Below, piece by piece: positions 53,746-63,960 of a stretch of 64,000 nt of DNA. The position numbers and the translations under genes were made by a program. The stretch's first letter is position 1; every line of letters starts with the position of its first letter. Source of the stretch: Prorocentrum cordatum (lineage: Eukaryota; Sar; Dinophyceae; Prorocentrales; Prorocentraceae); the NCBI GenBank assembly GCA_963575745.1, contig CAUYUJ010016706.1:55001-119000 (forward strand). Direction: 5' to 3'. Under the pieces are notes generated by a model that saw only the letters and a program-made list of their open reading frames with translations, was not told where the DNA came from and searched no databases.

Positions 53746-54045
53746 TCCTTCGCCCACTCCTGTTCCTCTTACCTCCACCCCCGCCTGCGACTCCTCTTCC
53801 TCCTCTTCCTCTTCCTCTTCCTCCTCCTCTTCCTCCTCCTCTTTCTTCTTGGGCACGCTCCGCCTCCGCCTCCTCCTCTTCCTCCTCCGCCTCCTCCTCG
53901 TCCTCCCTTCTCCTCCTTGTTTGACGTTGGGGGAACTCCTTTTTCTTCTCCTCATCCTCCTCCTTCTTTTTCTCCTCCTCCTACTCCTTCTCCTCCTCCC
54001 CGTCCGCCTCCTCTTCCTCGGCCTCCCCCATTGGGGGCCTATGAG
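53746..54045. repeat. (CTC/CTT)n pyrimidine tract
   Basis: CTCCTCTTCC repeats with a short interruption near 53915. No gene. Confidence 0.9.
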
Positions 54046-54139
54046 GAAGGAATCTTGTGACGAGAGGGTGTATGCATTGGTGATGCATATTGGGTTTCAA
54101 CTACTTGCGCTGGACGAATGATTTTCCTCTTGATGTGCA

Positions 54140-54435
54140 AATGGCGATGATGAGTTGGAAGTGAATGACCGAATGCCCTTCCCCCGTAGAATCTTAACAC
54201 GGGCGAGTCCCGGGGTCCGCGGATCCGATCTCCTCTGGTTCCCCGCTGTACTTGAATATTCTGAATTTAAAGGGGTAAAATTCGGAGCCGCCGTAAAAAA
54301 TAAAACCGAACACGGATCCAGCAGATCCGAAATCGGATCCGCGCGGACGGAAATCGGATCCACCGAAACAAACACCCAAGCCACATTTGGATCCGCGCGA
54401 ACTTCATGGGATCCGACGGCGGTTATCTCATACGC
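54140..54435. repeat. GGATCCG-rich inverted-repeat region
   Basis: GGTCCGCGGATCCGAT at 54214 pairs with ATCGGATCCGCGCGGAC at 54332. Further GGATCC(G/A) motifs lie at 54313, 54356, 54389 and 54410. The GGATCCGCGCGGA word also occurs in the arms of the 21782 MITE-like element, so this may be a rearranged relative. Confidence 0.5.
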
Positions 54436-54877
54436 GTTTTCTCAAGACTTCAAGCCGTCGTTCTGGGCACAAGAAGAAAAAACTCCGTCCTGGGGATGTA
54501 ATCCTCCTCCTCCTCCTCCTCCTCCTCCTCCTCCTCCTCCTCTTGCCTTCTGCCTGCCTTGGGGGATGAGTCCATTGGTGTACCCCGCTGGAAAAAGAAA
54601 GGGTACTGGGCCACCTCCACCTGATGTGTCACCTCAGGAACCAGGGGCGCCATCTGGAACCTGAGGCCGCGACAGGAGATGGCCTAGCCTTCTCTCTGAT
54701 CAAAGAGGCCACGCCTTCAGATCAGGAGGAAGCTTCCCTGACAGCAGGGCCGACCCCACCCTCCGCCCATGCTCTGTGAGGCCTGGAGCGCAGGTTCTCC
54801 CGAACTTCAGCAGCTCGCCTCGCGAGGGGCCCCCTGAGCCCCCACGGAGCTGGCGCCGGTAGAAGCCCCCTATAAGC
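54436..54877. other. No gene recognised; short (CTC)n
   Basis: (CTC)n at about 54502-54543. The remainder (54544-54877) precedes the 3' end of element E on the minus strand and may be its 3' UTR. Confidence 0.4.
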
Positions 54878-54889
54878 TTACAGCTTACG

Positions 54890-55129
54890 AGACGGGTGGA
54901 TGGTGGCAGGGCGGCCTGTGCAGGTCGATCGGCTGAAAGTCTCTACCTGTCCTCCACCTGCCTGACAACAAGCAGTGCAGCGCCAGGAACCTCGGGCCTT
55001 CTGCTCGAGCTGGGCCAGCCGAGCCTCTTTTCCCTGGCGCGAAAGAGCAAGGGTGGCCTTGGCTTCCTCCTGCCGATTGCCCTTGGACGCAGCTCCATTC
55101 AGGGTCGGGGCTTGCTGCTCAAGGGCCAT
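54890..55129 (-). pseudogene. C-terminal zinc-finger tail of element E
   Basis: The minus-strand frame contains LALSRQGKEARLAQLEQKAR, then GSWRCTACCQAGGG and STCTGRPATIHPSRKL, the same Trp-Cys-x2-Cys...Cys-x-Gly tail as in elements B and C. Confidence 0.55.
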
Positions 55130-55189
55130 CGAAACCGCCAGGAGGGAATCTAAAACTCTGCTGCAAATAGTGTCAGCTTCTGCGACCTG

Positions 55190-55690
55190 TCACATGGCGT
55201 GGAAGGGAGCCTCGGCAAGCTTGGCCCCTTCTTCCGCCGCCTTGTCCGCCAGGCGACTCGCCTGCCAGTGGGCTGAGTCCAAACCGAGGGTGTCAGCATC
55301 TTCTAGCGACAGGCGCGACCGAATTTTATGGACCACGATGGACCTGACTCTGACTGCAAACCAAACATCGCGCCACATCGAGACCATTTGCCTGTGGTTG
55401 AAGCGGGGTCCAGCTCGGATGCCTCTGACTACCCCGTCACTGTCTATCACGCAGACTATCGGGCCAGAGGTGAGCTGGACCGCACGGGTAATCGCAAACA
55501 GTTCTGCCGCTGGGACCGTCCGGGTGTCACTGGGGAGGGGGCCCAGCCCCCGGGCCAGGTGCTGAGCTCCTCCTAGGATCGCGAAGCCCCAGCCACACCG
55601 TCTCAAACGAGGGTCAGAGCCCTTTTCTCCCCCGCCCCCACCGGACCCACTCACACACTCTAAGTTCACCTCGGAAGGGCCTCCTGAAAA
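55190..55690 (-). pseudogene. RNase H domain of element E
   Basis: The minus-strand frame gives RRCGWGFAILGGAQHLARGL, TVPAAELFAITRAVQLTSG (Glu), IVCVIDSDGVVRGIRAG (Asp) and HWQASRLADKAAEEGAKLAE (AD..A motif). The first Asp strand is not in this frame. The stretch ends with a stop at 55190. Confidence 0.7.
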
Positions 55691-56139
55691 TTAGACGAGA
55701 GCTTTCCCCCCCTGGATCGGGAGACAAACATATTGCTATGTCCGATCCAAGGCCGGGAGGCCTCTGAGCCAGAAGGAAGGTGCATCTGCTGCCTCAGCCT
55801 CAGCTCTCACACGGAGGGAGGCGTCAGATCCTGGGATCGAATCATGAAGCGGGCACATAGCTGGTGGAGGAGGGTCTCCTGGGGGGCCCGCATCGAGGGC
55901 AGGAGGGAGCAGACCAGACTGGATTAGGTCCTGAGATGGGCTCCTCGTCACTGAGCCCAGAAGTGCATGCCGTCCCCTGGCAGATCTCCTTCTGCTCTCG
56001 CGCTGCGTCTGCGAGCAGCGCAGCGGCATCAAGCTCCCCCTCGTCAGCGCCTGGCTGCGGGGCTGGGCGGGGGGTGGCCGGAGGGGAGGGGGCGCTCGGG
56101 AGGGAGCGGTGGGGGGAGGAGGCTCCAGATCCTGGGATC

Positions 56140-56272
56140 TCCTCCTCCTCCTCCTCCCCCTCCTCCCCCCTCCTCCCCCTCCTCCCCCTCCCCCTCCTCC
56201 TCCTCCTCCTCCTCCTCCTCTTCCTCCTCCTCCTCCTCCTCCTCCTCCTCCTCCTCCTCCTCCTCCTCATCC
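56140..56272. repeat. (CTC)n tract inside element E
   Basis: CTCCTCCTC with few interruptions; both-strand frames through it are artefacts. 55691-56139 is decayed element sequence. Confidence 0.9.
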
Positions 56273-56423
56273 CTCCTGGGGAAACATCTCCGGGCCTCAT
56301 CCCCAGAACGCCTGGAAGCTGGCCAGAGGCCTCCTGGCAAGACACCTCAGGAGCCCCGGCCTTCTCGAAAGCCCCCGCAGCCCTTGGCTGGTTCAACCCT
56401 GCGAGCGGAACAAACATGTCCGC

Positions 56424-56906
56424 TCAGCCCGCTAGGCGGCTGCCGTGGTGGTGTTCGCTGGCTTTCTTCCAGGCTAAAGCATCGAACGCCTTTAGAAGGT
56501 CAAGCATGAGGTGTTCTGGGTCACAGGCTAGAGCTTGGGACACCTCGCCATCCGTGCCTGTCCAGACAGTGGGCTCCTGTGGGTTCCAGCCCGCCTCCAA
56601 CAGACACGCGACTGTGGCTGCAACGAAACTTTCGACTCTCTGCAAGCGCGCGGCTGGATCCTGCAGCTTGGCGACAGCTTGTCCCAAAGCTAGGCGGGGA
56701 CCATGCTGATTGGCTTCCTGCAGGCTGGGGGGGGGCATATGAATCCTCTCCTTGAAAACACGGATGCGCGTGGAAATCATGGGGTCATGGTGGAGATCCT
56801 GAAACGCACAACGCAAAACCGTCGTAGCACAACCACCCTCTCTCCTCCCCACCATGCCTGCCATGGACGCCCTGGTCTTCAAGGCCCTTGGGTTTCGAGT
56901 CCCCAA
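56424..56906 (-). pseudogene. Post-RT segment of element E
   Basis: The minus strand reads FQDLHHDPMISTRIRVFKER, LQRVESFVAATVACLLEAGW, NPQEPTVWTGTDGEVSQ and LMLDLLKAFDALAWKKASE. The helix followed by EAGWNPQEPTVW matches the GP..A....L...W.P....W pattern after RT in element C (38172-38654). Confidence 0.55.
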
Positions 56907-56994
56907 AGAGCCTGCGTTGACTTTAGGCTCGGGGAGGCTCGGGTCAGGGAACCATAATCATGACAGAAGGGGACGCCCGCGCGCGCTCGCAGGG

Positions 56995-57018
56995 ACTGCG
57001 CGCATCAGAGCGCGCAGT
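56995..57018 (+). other. Perfect 9-bp hairpin at the left end of the DIRS-like element
   Basis: ACTGCGCGC, six-base loop ATCAGA, GCGCGCAGT. It lies 72 bp before the first ATG of the recombinase and about 90 bp after the last LINE-like sequence, so it could belong to the terminus of the element or to its leader. Confidence 0.4.
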
Positions 57019-57089
57019 TGGATCGTGCGAGCAAAGCGCGTTGGCGACAGCGGTTGCTGGTGGGTTGTTTCTTGCTTGTGTGCTGCTTG

Positions 57090-59186
57090 ATGGCCGGGCA
57101 GCGCGGAGAGCTCTTCATCGAAGAGTTCTTAGATTGGAGGGTCGATTCCTCCGAGCGCGAGTCCCTTTCTGCGCTCGTGCAGAGAGAGGGACTGGAGTCG
57201 GCTGGCGATTTAGCGCATTTGTTTTGCTCGACGGACGAGGCGGAGCAGTGTGGAGTGCCCACGGCCTGGGCCGTGGCTCGGGACGTGGCGCGGGTGACGC
57301 CGCGGCTGGTGCCCGCGCATGGCATTTGCGCGGAGGGGCGATTTGGCGGCGCGGCGGCGGCCGCCGCGCCCGCCGTGAGCGCGGGGGCCGCGGCGGGGAA
57401 AGGGCGTGGGCCTACCGCCGCGCGCCGCGGTCGGCCAAGACGCTGTGCCGCAGTGGCGACGGAGGCGGCAGAGCGTGAGGGGCGCGTTCAGCTGGCGGTC
57501 AGCGCAGTTCGAGTGTCGCTTGAATGGCGCCCGGAAAGCGGCCTCGGGCAGGGGTTGCAGGAGGCGCAGGCCGAGATGCTCGCCGACGTCTCGTCCGCGG
57601 CAGTGTTTAGGCTGAGTAATTTCGAATCCGGGACGCTGCGCACGGCCTTGCGCGTGGGGGGGCAGTGGGCCGAGTGGGCGGGCCGGCAAGGGCAGCCGGC
57701 GACGAGTCTGGCGCGGCAACCCATGGCAGTCGCCGAGTTCGTGCATAAGCTCTCGATCGCACGGACGTCCGGCGTCAGGATCTGGAACGCCTTGAAGTGG
57801 ATGTGCGTACATTTGAAAGCGCCTTTCTGCCTGGACGATACGTTTCGCCCTGTGCCACGTGATCCAGGCAGTGGAACCGTTGCACCGCCGGCCCAGGCCA
57901 CTGTCGTCGAACCCGAGATGATTTACCATGTGATCGATTTCCTGGATGGCGCGAGAACGCCTGGGCAAGTCATGCTCGCGGCTGGGATGCTGGCGGTGGT
58001 ATTCGCGTGGGTGAGGTACACGCACCTGCTGCGCTCTAGGCCTTTAGAGAAGTCTGTTTCTTTTTGCTGGTTCCGCGCATCGAGGGGGAAGCAGGGAAAG
58101 CGACAGGGGCGACCTTCGTTCGATTGGTGCGTGCCGAGGCGGCTAGGTGGCGCGCGGTCCGCCGCTGACGCCTTGTGGGATGGTTGGCACAAGTTGGCGG
58201 CGCGGGAAGATCGAGCAGGAAGGGCTGTGCCGACGGGGCTCGTCTTCGATCCAGTTTCCGGCGCGCCGGTGAAATTGGGTGCCTTTAACCGATCGCTGAA
58301 GGAAGTATTCCGAGGCTCGCTAGCGGACGATTCCCAGTTGGATCTTGTGACTTCGTACAGTTTGCGCCGGGCTGGGCCTACATGGGCGAGCGCGATGCAA
58401 TTGGACTGGGAAGCCCGAGTCATCTCGGGCGGTTGGACGGAGGGGGGAGACAACTCCCGTCGGAACCAGATGCCGATCGTGTATAATGCGCGTCGGCGGC
58501 AAGCCGAGATGTGCACGCGCCTGCACATGGCCGGAGTGTTGTCGTGCCTGCGGACCGATCTGGAGGCCCCAGTGCAGCGGGGGCAAGTGCGATGCTGGGC
58601 GAGTTCTGCGCCAGGAAAAGTAATGTTGGCCGACCTAGAGAAAGAGGCGCAGCAGCGGGTGGCGGTGTCGACCGTTCGTGAGAAGGCCGCGTTCTTGCCC
58701 CCGTCGGTCGTCGAGGAGTTGAGGCGGCAGCAGCTTCTCCGGATAATCGTGGCCCCGCGTGGACAGCGGGTGGGGCGCGGTAAAGCGCCGGGCGCGCCTC
58801 CACCCAATTGTCGGGGCCCTGCCGACGGGGGCGCCGCGGGTAAGAGCGGTGAGGGGGGGGCGGGCGCCGAAGCGCCGGGCGCGCGTGCGCGCGCTGCGCA
58901 AACCCTCGCGTCGGGGGCCCCGCGTGCAAAGCGGGGGGGGCGCGGTAAAGCGCCGGGCGGTTTGCGTGGGAACGCGTTGCCTGCGCCTGCGAGTCCACGC
59001 AGAGCGCCGAAAGTTGCCGGCAAAAACAAGCGACCAGCAGAGGCGGGAGCGCGCGCCAGTCCGGCGTCAGTTGCCATTGCGGGCCGCGCAGGGCGAACCG
59101 CGGGTCGATCGCGCGGCCCAGCGGTATTGTGCCCGGGCGTGGGCGGCATTGGAGGCTGTCTCCATCCCCAGGTCCAGGGGAGATGA
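57090..59186 (+). CDS. Tyrosine recombinase (DIRS-like YR), intact
   Basis: This enzyme would integrate element cDNA through a covalent 3'-phosphotyrosine intermediate. The frame is open from upstream; the first ATG (57090, MAGQRGELFIEEFLDWRVD) gives about 698 residues. Counting codons from 57018, Arg 333 in FAWVRYTHLLRSR fits the box I Arg. YSLRRAGPTWAS (447-458) is box II, with Tyr where His is commonest and Arg 450 as the conserved Arg. GGWTEGGDN leads to MPIVYNARRRQ, whose Tyr 489 is the likely nucleophile. The N-terminal half (to about residue 300) would bind DNA. The last 130 residues are basic and Ala/Gly-rich with a repeated RGKAPG motif, so probably disordered. Same strand as the downstream Gag. 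It is the longest intact gene here. Confidence 0.75.
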   Translation: MAGQRGELFIEEFLDWRVDSSERESLSALVQREGLESAGDLAHLFCSTDEAEQCGVPTAWAVARDVARVTPRLVPAHGICAEGRFGGAAAAAAPAVSAGAAAGKGRGPTAARRGRPRRCAAVATEAAEREGRVQLAVSAVRVSLEWRPESGLGQGLQEAQAEMLADVSSAAVFRLSNFESGTLRTALRVGGQWAEWAGRQGQPATSLARQPMAVAEFVHKLSIARTSGVRIWNALKWMCVHLKAPFCLDDTFRPVPRDPGSGTVAPPAQATVVEPEMIYHVIDFLDGARTPGQVMLAAGMLAVVFAWVRYTHLLRSRPLEKSVSFCWFRASRGKQGKRQGRPSFDWCVPRRLGGARSAADALWDGWHKLAAREDRAGRAVPTGLVFDPVSGAPVKLGAFNRSLKEVFRGSLADDSQLDLVTSYSLRRAGPTWASAMQLDWEARVISGGWTEGGDNSRRNQMPIVYNARRRQAEMCTRLHMAGVLSCLRTDLEAPVQRGQVRCWASSAPGKVMLADLEKEAQQRVAVSTVREKAAFLPPSVVEELRRQQLLRIIVAPRGQRVGRGKAPGAPPPNCRGPADGGAAGKSGEGGAGAEAPGARARAAQTLASGAPRAKRGGRGKAPGGLRGNALPAPASPRRAPKVAGKNKRPAEAGARASPASVAIAGRAGRTAGRSRGPAVLCPGVGGIGGCLHPQVQGR

Positions 59187-59493
59187 AGTGTCGGTGCGGC
59201 CGGGAGACGCACCCCGTGCAGGCCCGGCCGCGTTCCAAGCGCGGGGAGTTGACTGCGCCGGTCGCGCGGTGACCGTGCTTCCAGGTGACGAGGCAGCGCA
59301 GGGCGCGGAGGTGGGTGAATGTGACGTAAAGGGCTCAGATGGCGCGCCAGCGCACTGCGCGCCGCCAGTCAGGCAGGTTGCGGAGGGATCATCCGCGCGC
59401 GCGTCGCGAGCCGTGGGCCCGTCGCCCGAGCCGCGGGGCGCGATCGGGTAAGTGCAGTCTGAGCCTGGGAGGGCTACCCGGGTAAGGGAGGTT

Positions 59494-59688
59494 ATGGGGC
59501 CTCGATATCACGTCGCGATGCCCGTAATTCGTCGCCTCAAAAAGTCCAGAGCCTGGACGGACAGTGAGTTCGGGCCAGTGACGAACCTATGTCAGAATGG
59601 ATTGAGTGATCTGCAGTGGTTCCTGGCGCTCCCGGAGGGAGCCCTGGTGTGCGCGGCGTGTGAAAAGTTGCGCGGCCGGGGGTGGTGA
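59494..59688 (+). CDS. Small ORF between recombinase and Gag
   Basis: ATG at 59494 starts a 64-codon frame (MGPRYHVAMPVIRRLKKSRA to ACEKLRGRGW) with a C-x2-C near its end. It could be a small accessory protein or chance. No homology recognised. Confidence 0.25.
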   Translation: MGPRYHVAMPVIRRLKKSRAWTDSEFGPVTNLCQNGLSDLQWFLALPEGALVCAACEKLRGRGW

Positions 59689-59710
59689 CGTCATCGTGAC
59701 GGTGACGTCA
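59686..59710 (+). promoter_or_regulatory. Two TGACGTCA palindromes upstream of Gag
   Basis: TGACGTCATCG occurs at 59686 and again at 59703, 17 bp apart, about 140 bp before the Gag ATG. TGACGTCA is the CRE/ATF-type bZIP half-site palindrome in other eukaryotes. A regulatory role here is inference from position and perfect repetition. Confidence 0.35.
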
Positions 59711-59847
59711 TCGCGGCGGAGACGCGCGGAGTTGCGCGTGGGCCTGCCAGCGAATGCCAACTTAACGGATGCGTATGCGCGCCCCGAGGTGGGCTCGAAC
59801 GCGGTCCAGAGAGTAGGTTTAGCGGAGCGACACGTGTGGTTCTCGGT

Positions 59848-61182
59848 ATGTCTTTGTCAGTTGACGGCATTGCGCTGCCGGGGCGCGTCGGCGCTCGCGA
59901 CGCCGCTGCACAATTCAGAGAGCTGGCCGCGTAGTATCAGTTTGATGAGCGCATCGCCACCCACCTGGTCGAAACCGTGGGTCTAGAGACGTTGGTCGAT
60001 TTCGCGCATGCCGTCACGAGCGAGAACGAGTGGGCGCCGATCCTCGAGCGCGTGCCGGATCTCGAGAGGAGGCTGGGACAGCTGTCCCGCGTGCGCCAGG
60101 CGCGGCCTTCGCCTGCGCGGGGGGGGGGCCCTGCCTGGCCCGCGCCGCAGTTCGAGCGCGTAGTGCGGCAGGCGTGGAAAGCCGTGTGCGATGCCGCCCG
60201 GGAGTCCGAGACCCGGAAGAGGCGCGGTTTTGACGAGAGCGACGATGTCCCATTGCCGTCGCCGCAGCTCGCTGAATTGAGCGAGCAGTTCTTCGCTCGG
60301 TATAAGATGGCGTACCCAGCGGAGTGTGAGCCGACCGAAGCGCTGGTCAGTAAGATCAGCAGGGAGCTGGGCAGGCGCGTCCCATTGCACGCGGAGGGGG
60401 TGACCGCGTCGCGCGCGCGGCCCCCCATGGTCGGCAGGCGCCAGGTGACGATGATGAGTGTATGGAAGGTCCGCGCGTTGCTGAATGCCGCGAGGGCTGC
60501 CAGGAAGCGGCAGCGCATTGGGGATGTCGAATTCGTGTGCGATGAGAAGGAAGATCCGGATCCCGCGAAGGACTTGAAAACCTATATCGCGTTGCACCAG
60601 GTTCTCATGGTGGCATGCGCGCGCGCTGGGGTGAAGCCGATTGACCCGGCGCCCGGGGCGCCAGAGAAGGCGTCTTCGGATACGACGGATTTCGTGCAGA
60701 TTCCGTTGGATGTCGCGATGGCCTACCATTTCCGTTTGGTCAAGTACGCCAGTGCGATGCCGTTCTCGATTGCGCTGCCTAACGGCGTGCGTCGGGACGA
60801 GGAGGAGCGCGCTTGGTGGACGGACAGGGTCCGCACCAGCGAGCTGAGCGTCGGGAAGATAATCCGCGAGGGCTTGCAGACTCGCGAGGTCATGTGGAGC
60901 CCGCCCTCACCGCCAGCTCCCGGGCCGCAGCGGCCGCCGACGAGCGTCGGGCGGAGCCCGCGGACAGGTGGCAAGGGCGCGCAGTTGGGCGATCGGTTGA
61001 AAGACGGAACCCAGGTGTGTCGCAAGTTCAACGCCGGGGAGTGCTCCGAGCCGTGCCCTCGCGGGTATACGCACGTCTGTTCCGTCGTGATCAACAAGAC
61101 GGGGCGCTTGTGTGGCATGTCGAACCACTGCGCCCTCAAGTGCACCAGGAGCCCGGGTCTCAGTTTTTGGTTTCCCTGTTAG
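59848..61182 (+). pseudogene. Gag-like protein with Cys/His cluster, one in-frame TAG
   Basis: ATG 59848 (MSLSVDGIALPGRVGARD, then QFRELAA) meets TAG at 59932; the same frame goes on with YQFDERIATHLVETVGLETL and is open to 61182, so the whole gene is 444 codons with one stop. Central features are KRRGFDESDDVPLPSPQ, a basic segment SVWKVRALLNAARAARKRQR, and QIPLDVAMAYHFRLVKYASA. The C-terminal cluster VCRKFNAGECSEPCPRGYTH, VCSVVINKTGRLCGMSNHC and ALKC (from about 61015) is a CCCH-type putative zinc finger for RNA packaging. The stop may be a mutation, an error, or a read-through site. It precedes RT, as in DIRS elements. Confidence 0.65.
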
Positions 61183-61339
61183 CTTAAAGGGGGCGGCCCG
61201 GGTCCGGGGGCGCCCTGGGTCCGGGACAGGCGACGGTTAGCGCCGAATGTTCGGAACACCCGGCGTTGTAGTTTGCGACACGAGGAACGCGAGCGGGGGC
61301 GCGGCCGACGGCGGCAAGCGCGGCCGCAAGGGCGATTGA

Positions 61340-62526
61340 CACGCACCCGCTGCCGCGCCGCCCGCCGCGGCAGAAGGGGCAGTCACCAGTGGGGTCGCGT
61401 GCCCCAGCGTCGTGGGCGTGCGATGGAGCCAGGCGGACATCGCTGTGAAAATTCGGAAGTCCTTTCCGGAAGAGTGGCTGGTGGGCTTTCCCATCCCGTT
61501 CTTGCAAGATTTGTTGAATACTTCGCCATTCGTTGATTTCGCCATCTGGGCGGAGCTGCAGGACGAAGGACTACCTCTGGGATGTTCTCTGGGCAGAAAT
61601 TCCAAGGGGCGCGCGAGCGCCGTGTTGGGTCGCCAGGCAGGCGTGCTCGACCACAGGCTAGCACTGGCGCCGGTTATCGAACTCGGCGTGGGGGAGCGGG
61701 CACACCTCGCTCAATGCATCGAATTCGCGAGCGCGGGGCGATTGCCATTCGACGATGAGTACATGGCACCCGTTGATTTGAAATATGCTGCCTTTGCCAC
61801 GGTTGCGTTCGCGTGGGCCGGTGGTAATCGGCTGAGGCAGTGGCGCGAGTCTTGCGCCGGGGCGTTGAAGGAGCTTAGTCAAAGGCTGGCGCCGGTGTCC
61901 CGCGCCCTTCGGCTCTGGCAAAGCCCCTCAATACATGCCGTGGCGCAGAACACCCACATCGCGCTGATTTGTGTTCTGACTTGGGTGATGGGTTGGCCGG
62001 ATTGGCAGCTGGCCCAGAGATTTGTGACCGGCTTCAATATCGTGGGGCGATTGGAGGAGACGGGTGTCTGGGAGCGGTGCGAAAGTTCGGAACCTGTTTC
62101 TGAAGACCGCTTGTTGGCGGAGTCCACCGCGCTTTTACGTTCCAGGGACAAGCGACGGGTTGATCCTAAGGCTGAGTTTCTTTGGGAATCATGCTTGAAG
62201 GAATGCGAGAAGGGCTGGGCTGCTCCTCCGGCGTCGCTGGCCGCGATGGACCGCGAGTACGGCGCCGGGCGCTGGGCGGCCGTGCCGTCGTTCGTGCACG
62301 TGCAGCAGAACGGCAAGCGTCGGCGGATAGACGATGCTAAAGCCGGTGGGCAGAACGGCGCGACGGTGTACCCTGAGAAGTGGCACTTGCCATCAGCGTT
62401 CACGCCTGCATTGTATGGCAAAGTCTTGAGGCAGCGGTCGGGAGGTGCGCCAAACACCGGAGGTGGCCTTTTCCCCCTCCCCGCCGGCCGGTGTGTCGCG
62501 GGTTTCCCGCGGGCCGTTCCCCCAGG
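61340..62526 (+). pseudogene. RT N-terminal part of the DIRS-like element
   Basis: Open frame after a TGA near 61337. It reads VVGVRWSQADIAVKI, a helical region DEGLPLGCSLGRNSKGRASA, WPDWQLAQRFVTGFNIVGRL (a motif before DIRS-type RT), and RWAAVPSFVHVQQNGKRRRI followed by DDAKAGGQN, the fingers motif with conserved Arg and Asp-Asp. EKWHLPSAFTPALYG ends the recognisable part; the rest to 62526 is out of register, so an indel lies near 62450. The connecting 62527-62655 stretch has no coding signal. Confidence 0.65.
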
Positions 62527-62655
62527 TTAGTGTGGGCCTAGTGGGCCCCTCCGGTGTCCAAGGGGCGTGGTCCGGCCCGGTGTTTGGCGTGCGCCCTCAG
62601 GCAGGAAGCTGCGGCGGGAGGCTTTGCTGATGAGGGCTTAACCCTTGAGACTTGA

Positions 62656-63960
62656 GGCGAGGACCTGCCGGACGCATACAGGTCCGTGCCGGTCAATCCC
62701 GCGCAGCTGCGATATAACGTCATTGCGGCGCGGGAACCGCGCAGCGGGGAGTGGCGATGCTTGACTGCATTCGCCATGCTGTTCGGCTTGTCGTCGAGTG
62801 TTATGAATTTCATGCGGTGGTCTGCCTTTCTGGAAGCCGCTGCCAGGCGCGTGGCGGCTTTGTTGCACACAATGCATGTCGATGATGGCAGTCTTGGGGA
62901 CCTCGGATTGGCGAAAGGCTCGGGACAAGCTTTACTCAACGTCTTGTTTTCGGAGTTGGGTACCCCGAATGCCAGCGCGAAGCAGCAGCGCATGGCCGCC
63001 ACTGGGGCATTCTTGGGAGTCGATCACGACGTGTCTCGGGTTTTTGAAGGCAGAGGGGTGGTCTCCTTTTGGCCGAATGCCAGCATGATTGACAAAATCA
63101 AAGGCCTGCTCGCGGAGCACCGTGCGCGGAACAGCCTGACACCAGCGGAGGCCTCGAAGCTCCGGGGCATTCTGCAGTGGTCCTCCTCCGCGATGTTCAA
63201 CGGCGTCGGCAGCGCTGCGATGGCGCCGCTGAAGCAGAGGCAGTACACTGACGCGCCTCCGTGGGCGTTATCCCACGCGATTCGGCGGTGCTTCGATTAC
63301 TTCGAATTTGTAATAGACCTTGCCCCGAAGAGAAGCGTCGACGCGAGCCCGCCCTCGTGCCCGCTGATTGTGATCGCAAGCGACGCGCGGGCTGACGGGG
63401 CGACCGCGCCCACAGGCGGCTACCTCCTGGTCGATTGCTTGACAGGGGAGCGTGTGGGAGGATGGTGTGTATTCAACGATGCCATACTCGCGGAGTGGGG
63501 TTTCTCGCCGGCGGACCGGGGGAGGGGCGCGAATCCGATCGCCCTCTGTGAGGGGGCCATGGTCCCCATTGTCCTGGCGCAAGAGGCGCGGAGGTGCCGA
63601 GGGAGGCGCATCCTGTGGGCGCTTGACAACACGAGCGCTCTCCACAGCTTCGTGAGTGGCAGGTGCGACCATGCTACCCTGGACCGGAGCGTCAAGCTTA
63701 TGAATTTCTTCAAGGCGCGCGCCGCGAGGGCAAATCGCGGGGGGACGCGCCGTGCAGCGTGTCGCGCCAGTTTCACTGCGACATGTCCACCTGGCTCGAG
63801 TGGGTAGACTCGAAAAGCAACTGGTCGGACGGGATCTCACGGCGCGCCGTACGCGCGCGGGGGCGGCCTTCCCCCGAGTCGTCCACTCGCGCGGTGCCAG
63901 GCGGCTCGGCGAGGATAGCTTCGCCCGGGAGAATGGTTTTCGTACCGGCGAGGTGAGAGT
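62656..63960 (+). pseudogene. RT palm and RNase H of the DIRS-like element
   Basis: The frame opens after a TGA at 62653. EDLPDAYRSVPVNPAQLRYN is palm motif A; FAMLFGLSSSVMNFMRWSAF takes the place of the PFG motif; LLHTMHVDDGSLGD is catalytic motif C (VDD, Asp codons 62881-62886). GAFLGVDHD and SKLRGILQWSSSAMF are connection-region motifs. RNase H follows: LIVIASDARADGATA (Asp, 63382), ALCEGAMVPIVLAQEA (Glu) and ILWALDNTSALHSF (Asp-Asn). A frameshift near 63720-63770 moves the end, STWLEWVDSKSNWSDGISRR, into another frame, stopping at 63956. One deleted base or sequencing error there would explain it. The final 40 bp are noncoding to the window edge. Confidence 0.75.

Larger units (their letters stand above)
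54878..56906 (-). mobile_element. LINE-like element E, 3' remnant
   Basis: On the minus strand: post-RT segment (56906 to 56424), RNase H (about 55690 to 55190) and C-terminal zinc finger (about 55010 to 54890). RT and everything upstream are absent; at 56906 the LINE-like sequence meets the DIRS-like element. A CTC run at 56140-56272 interrupts it. Confidence 0.7.

Noticed and set aside
57210-59238. Long minus-strand frames opposite the recombinase
   Set aside because: Shadow frames in high-GC coding DNA; the plus strand carries the recombinase motifs.
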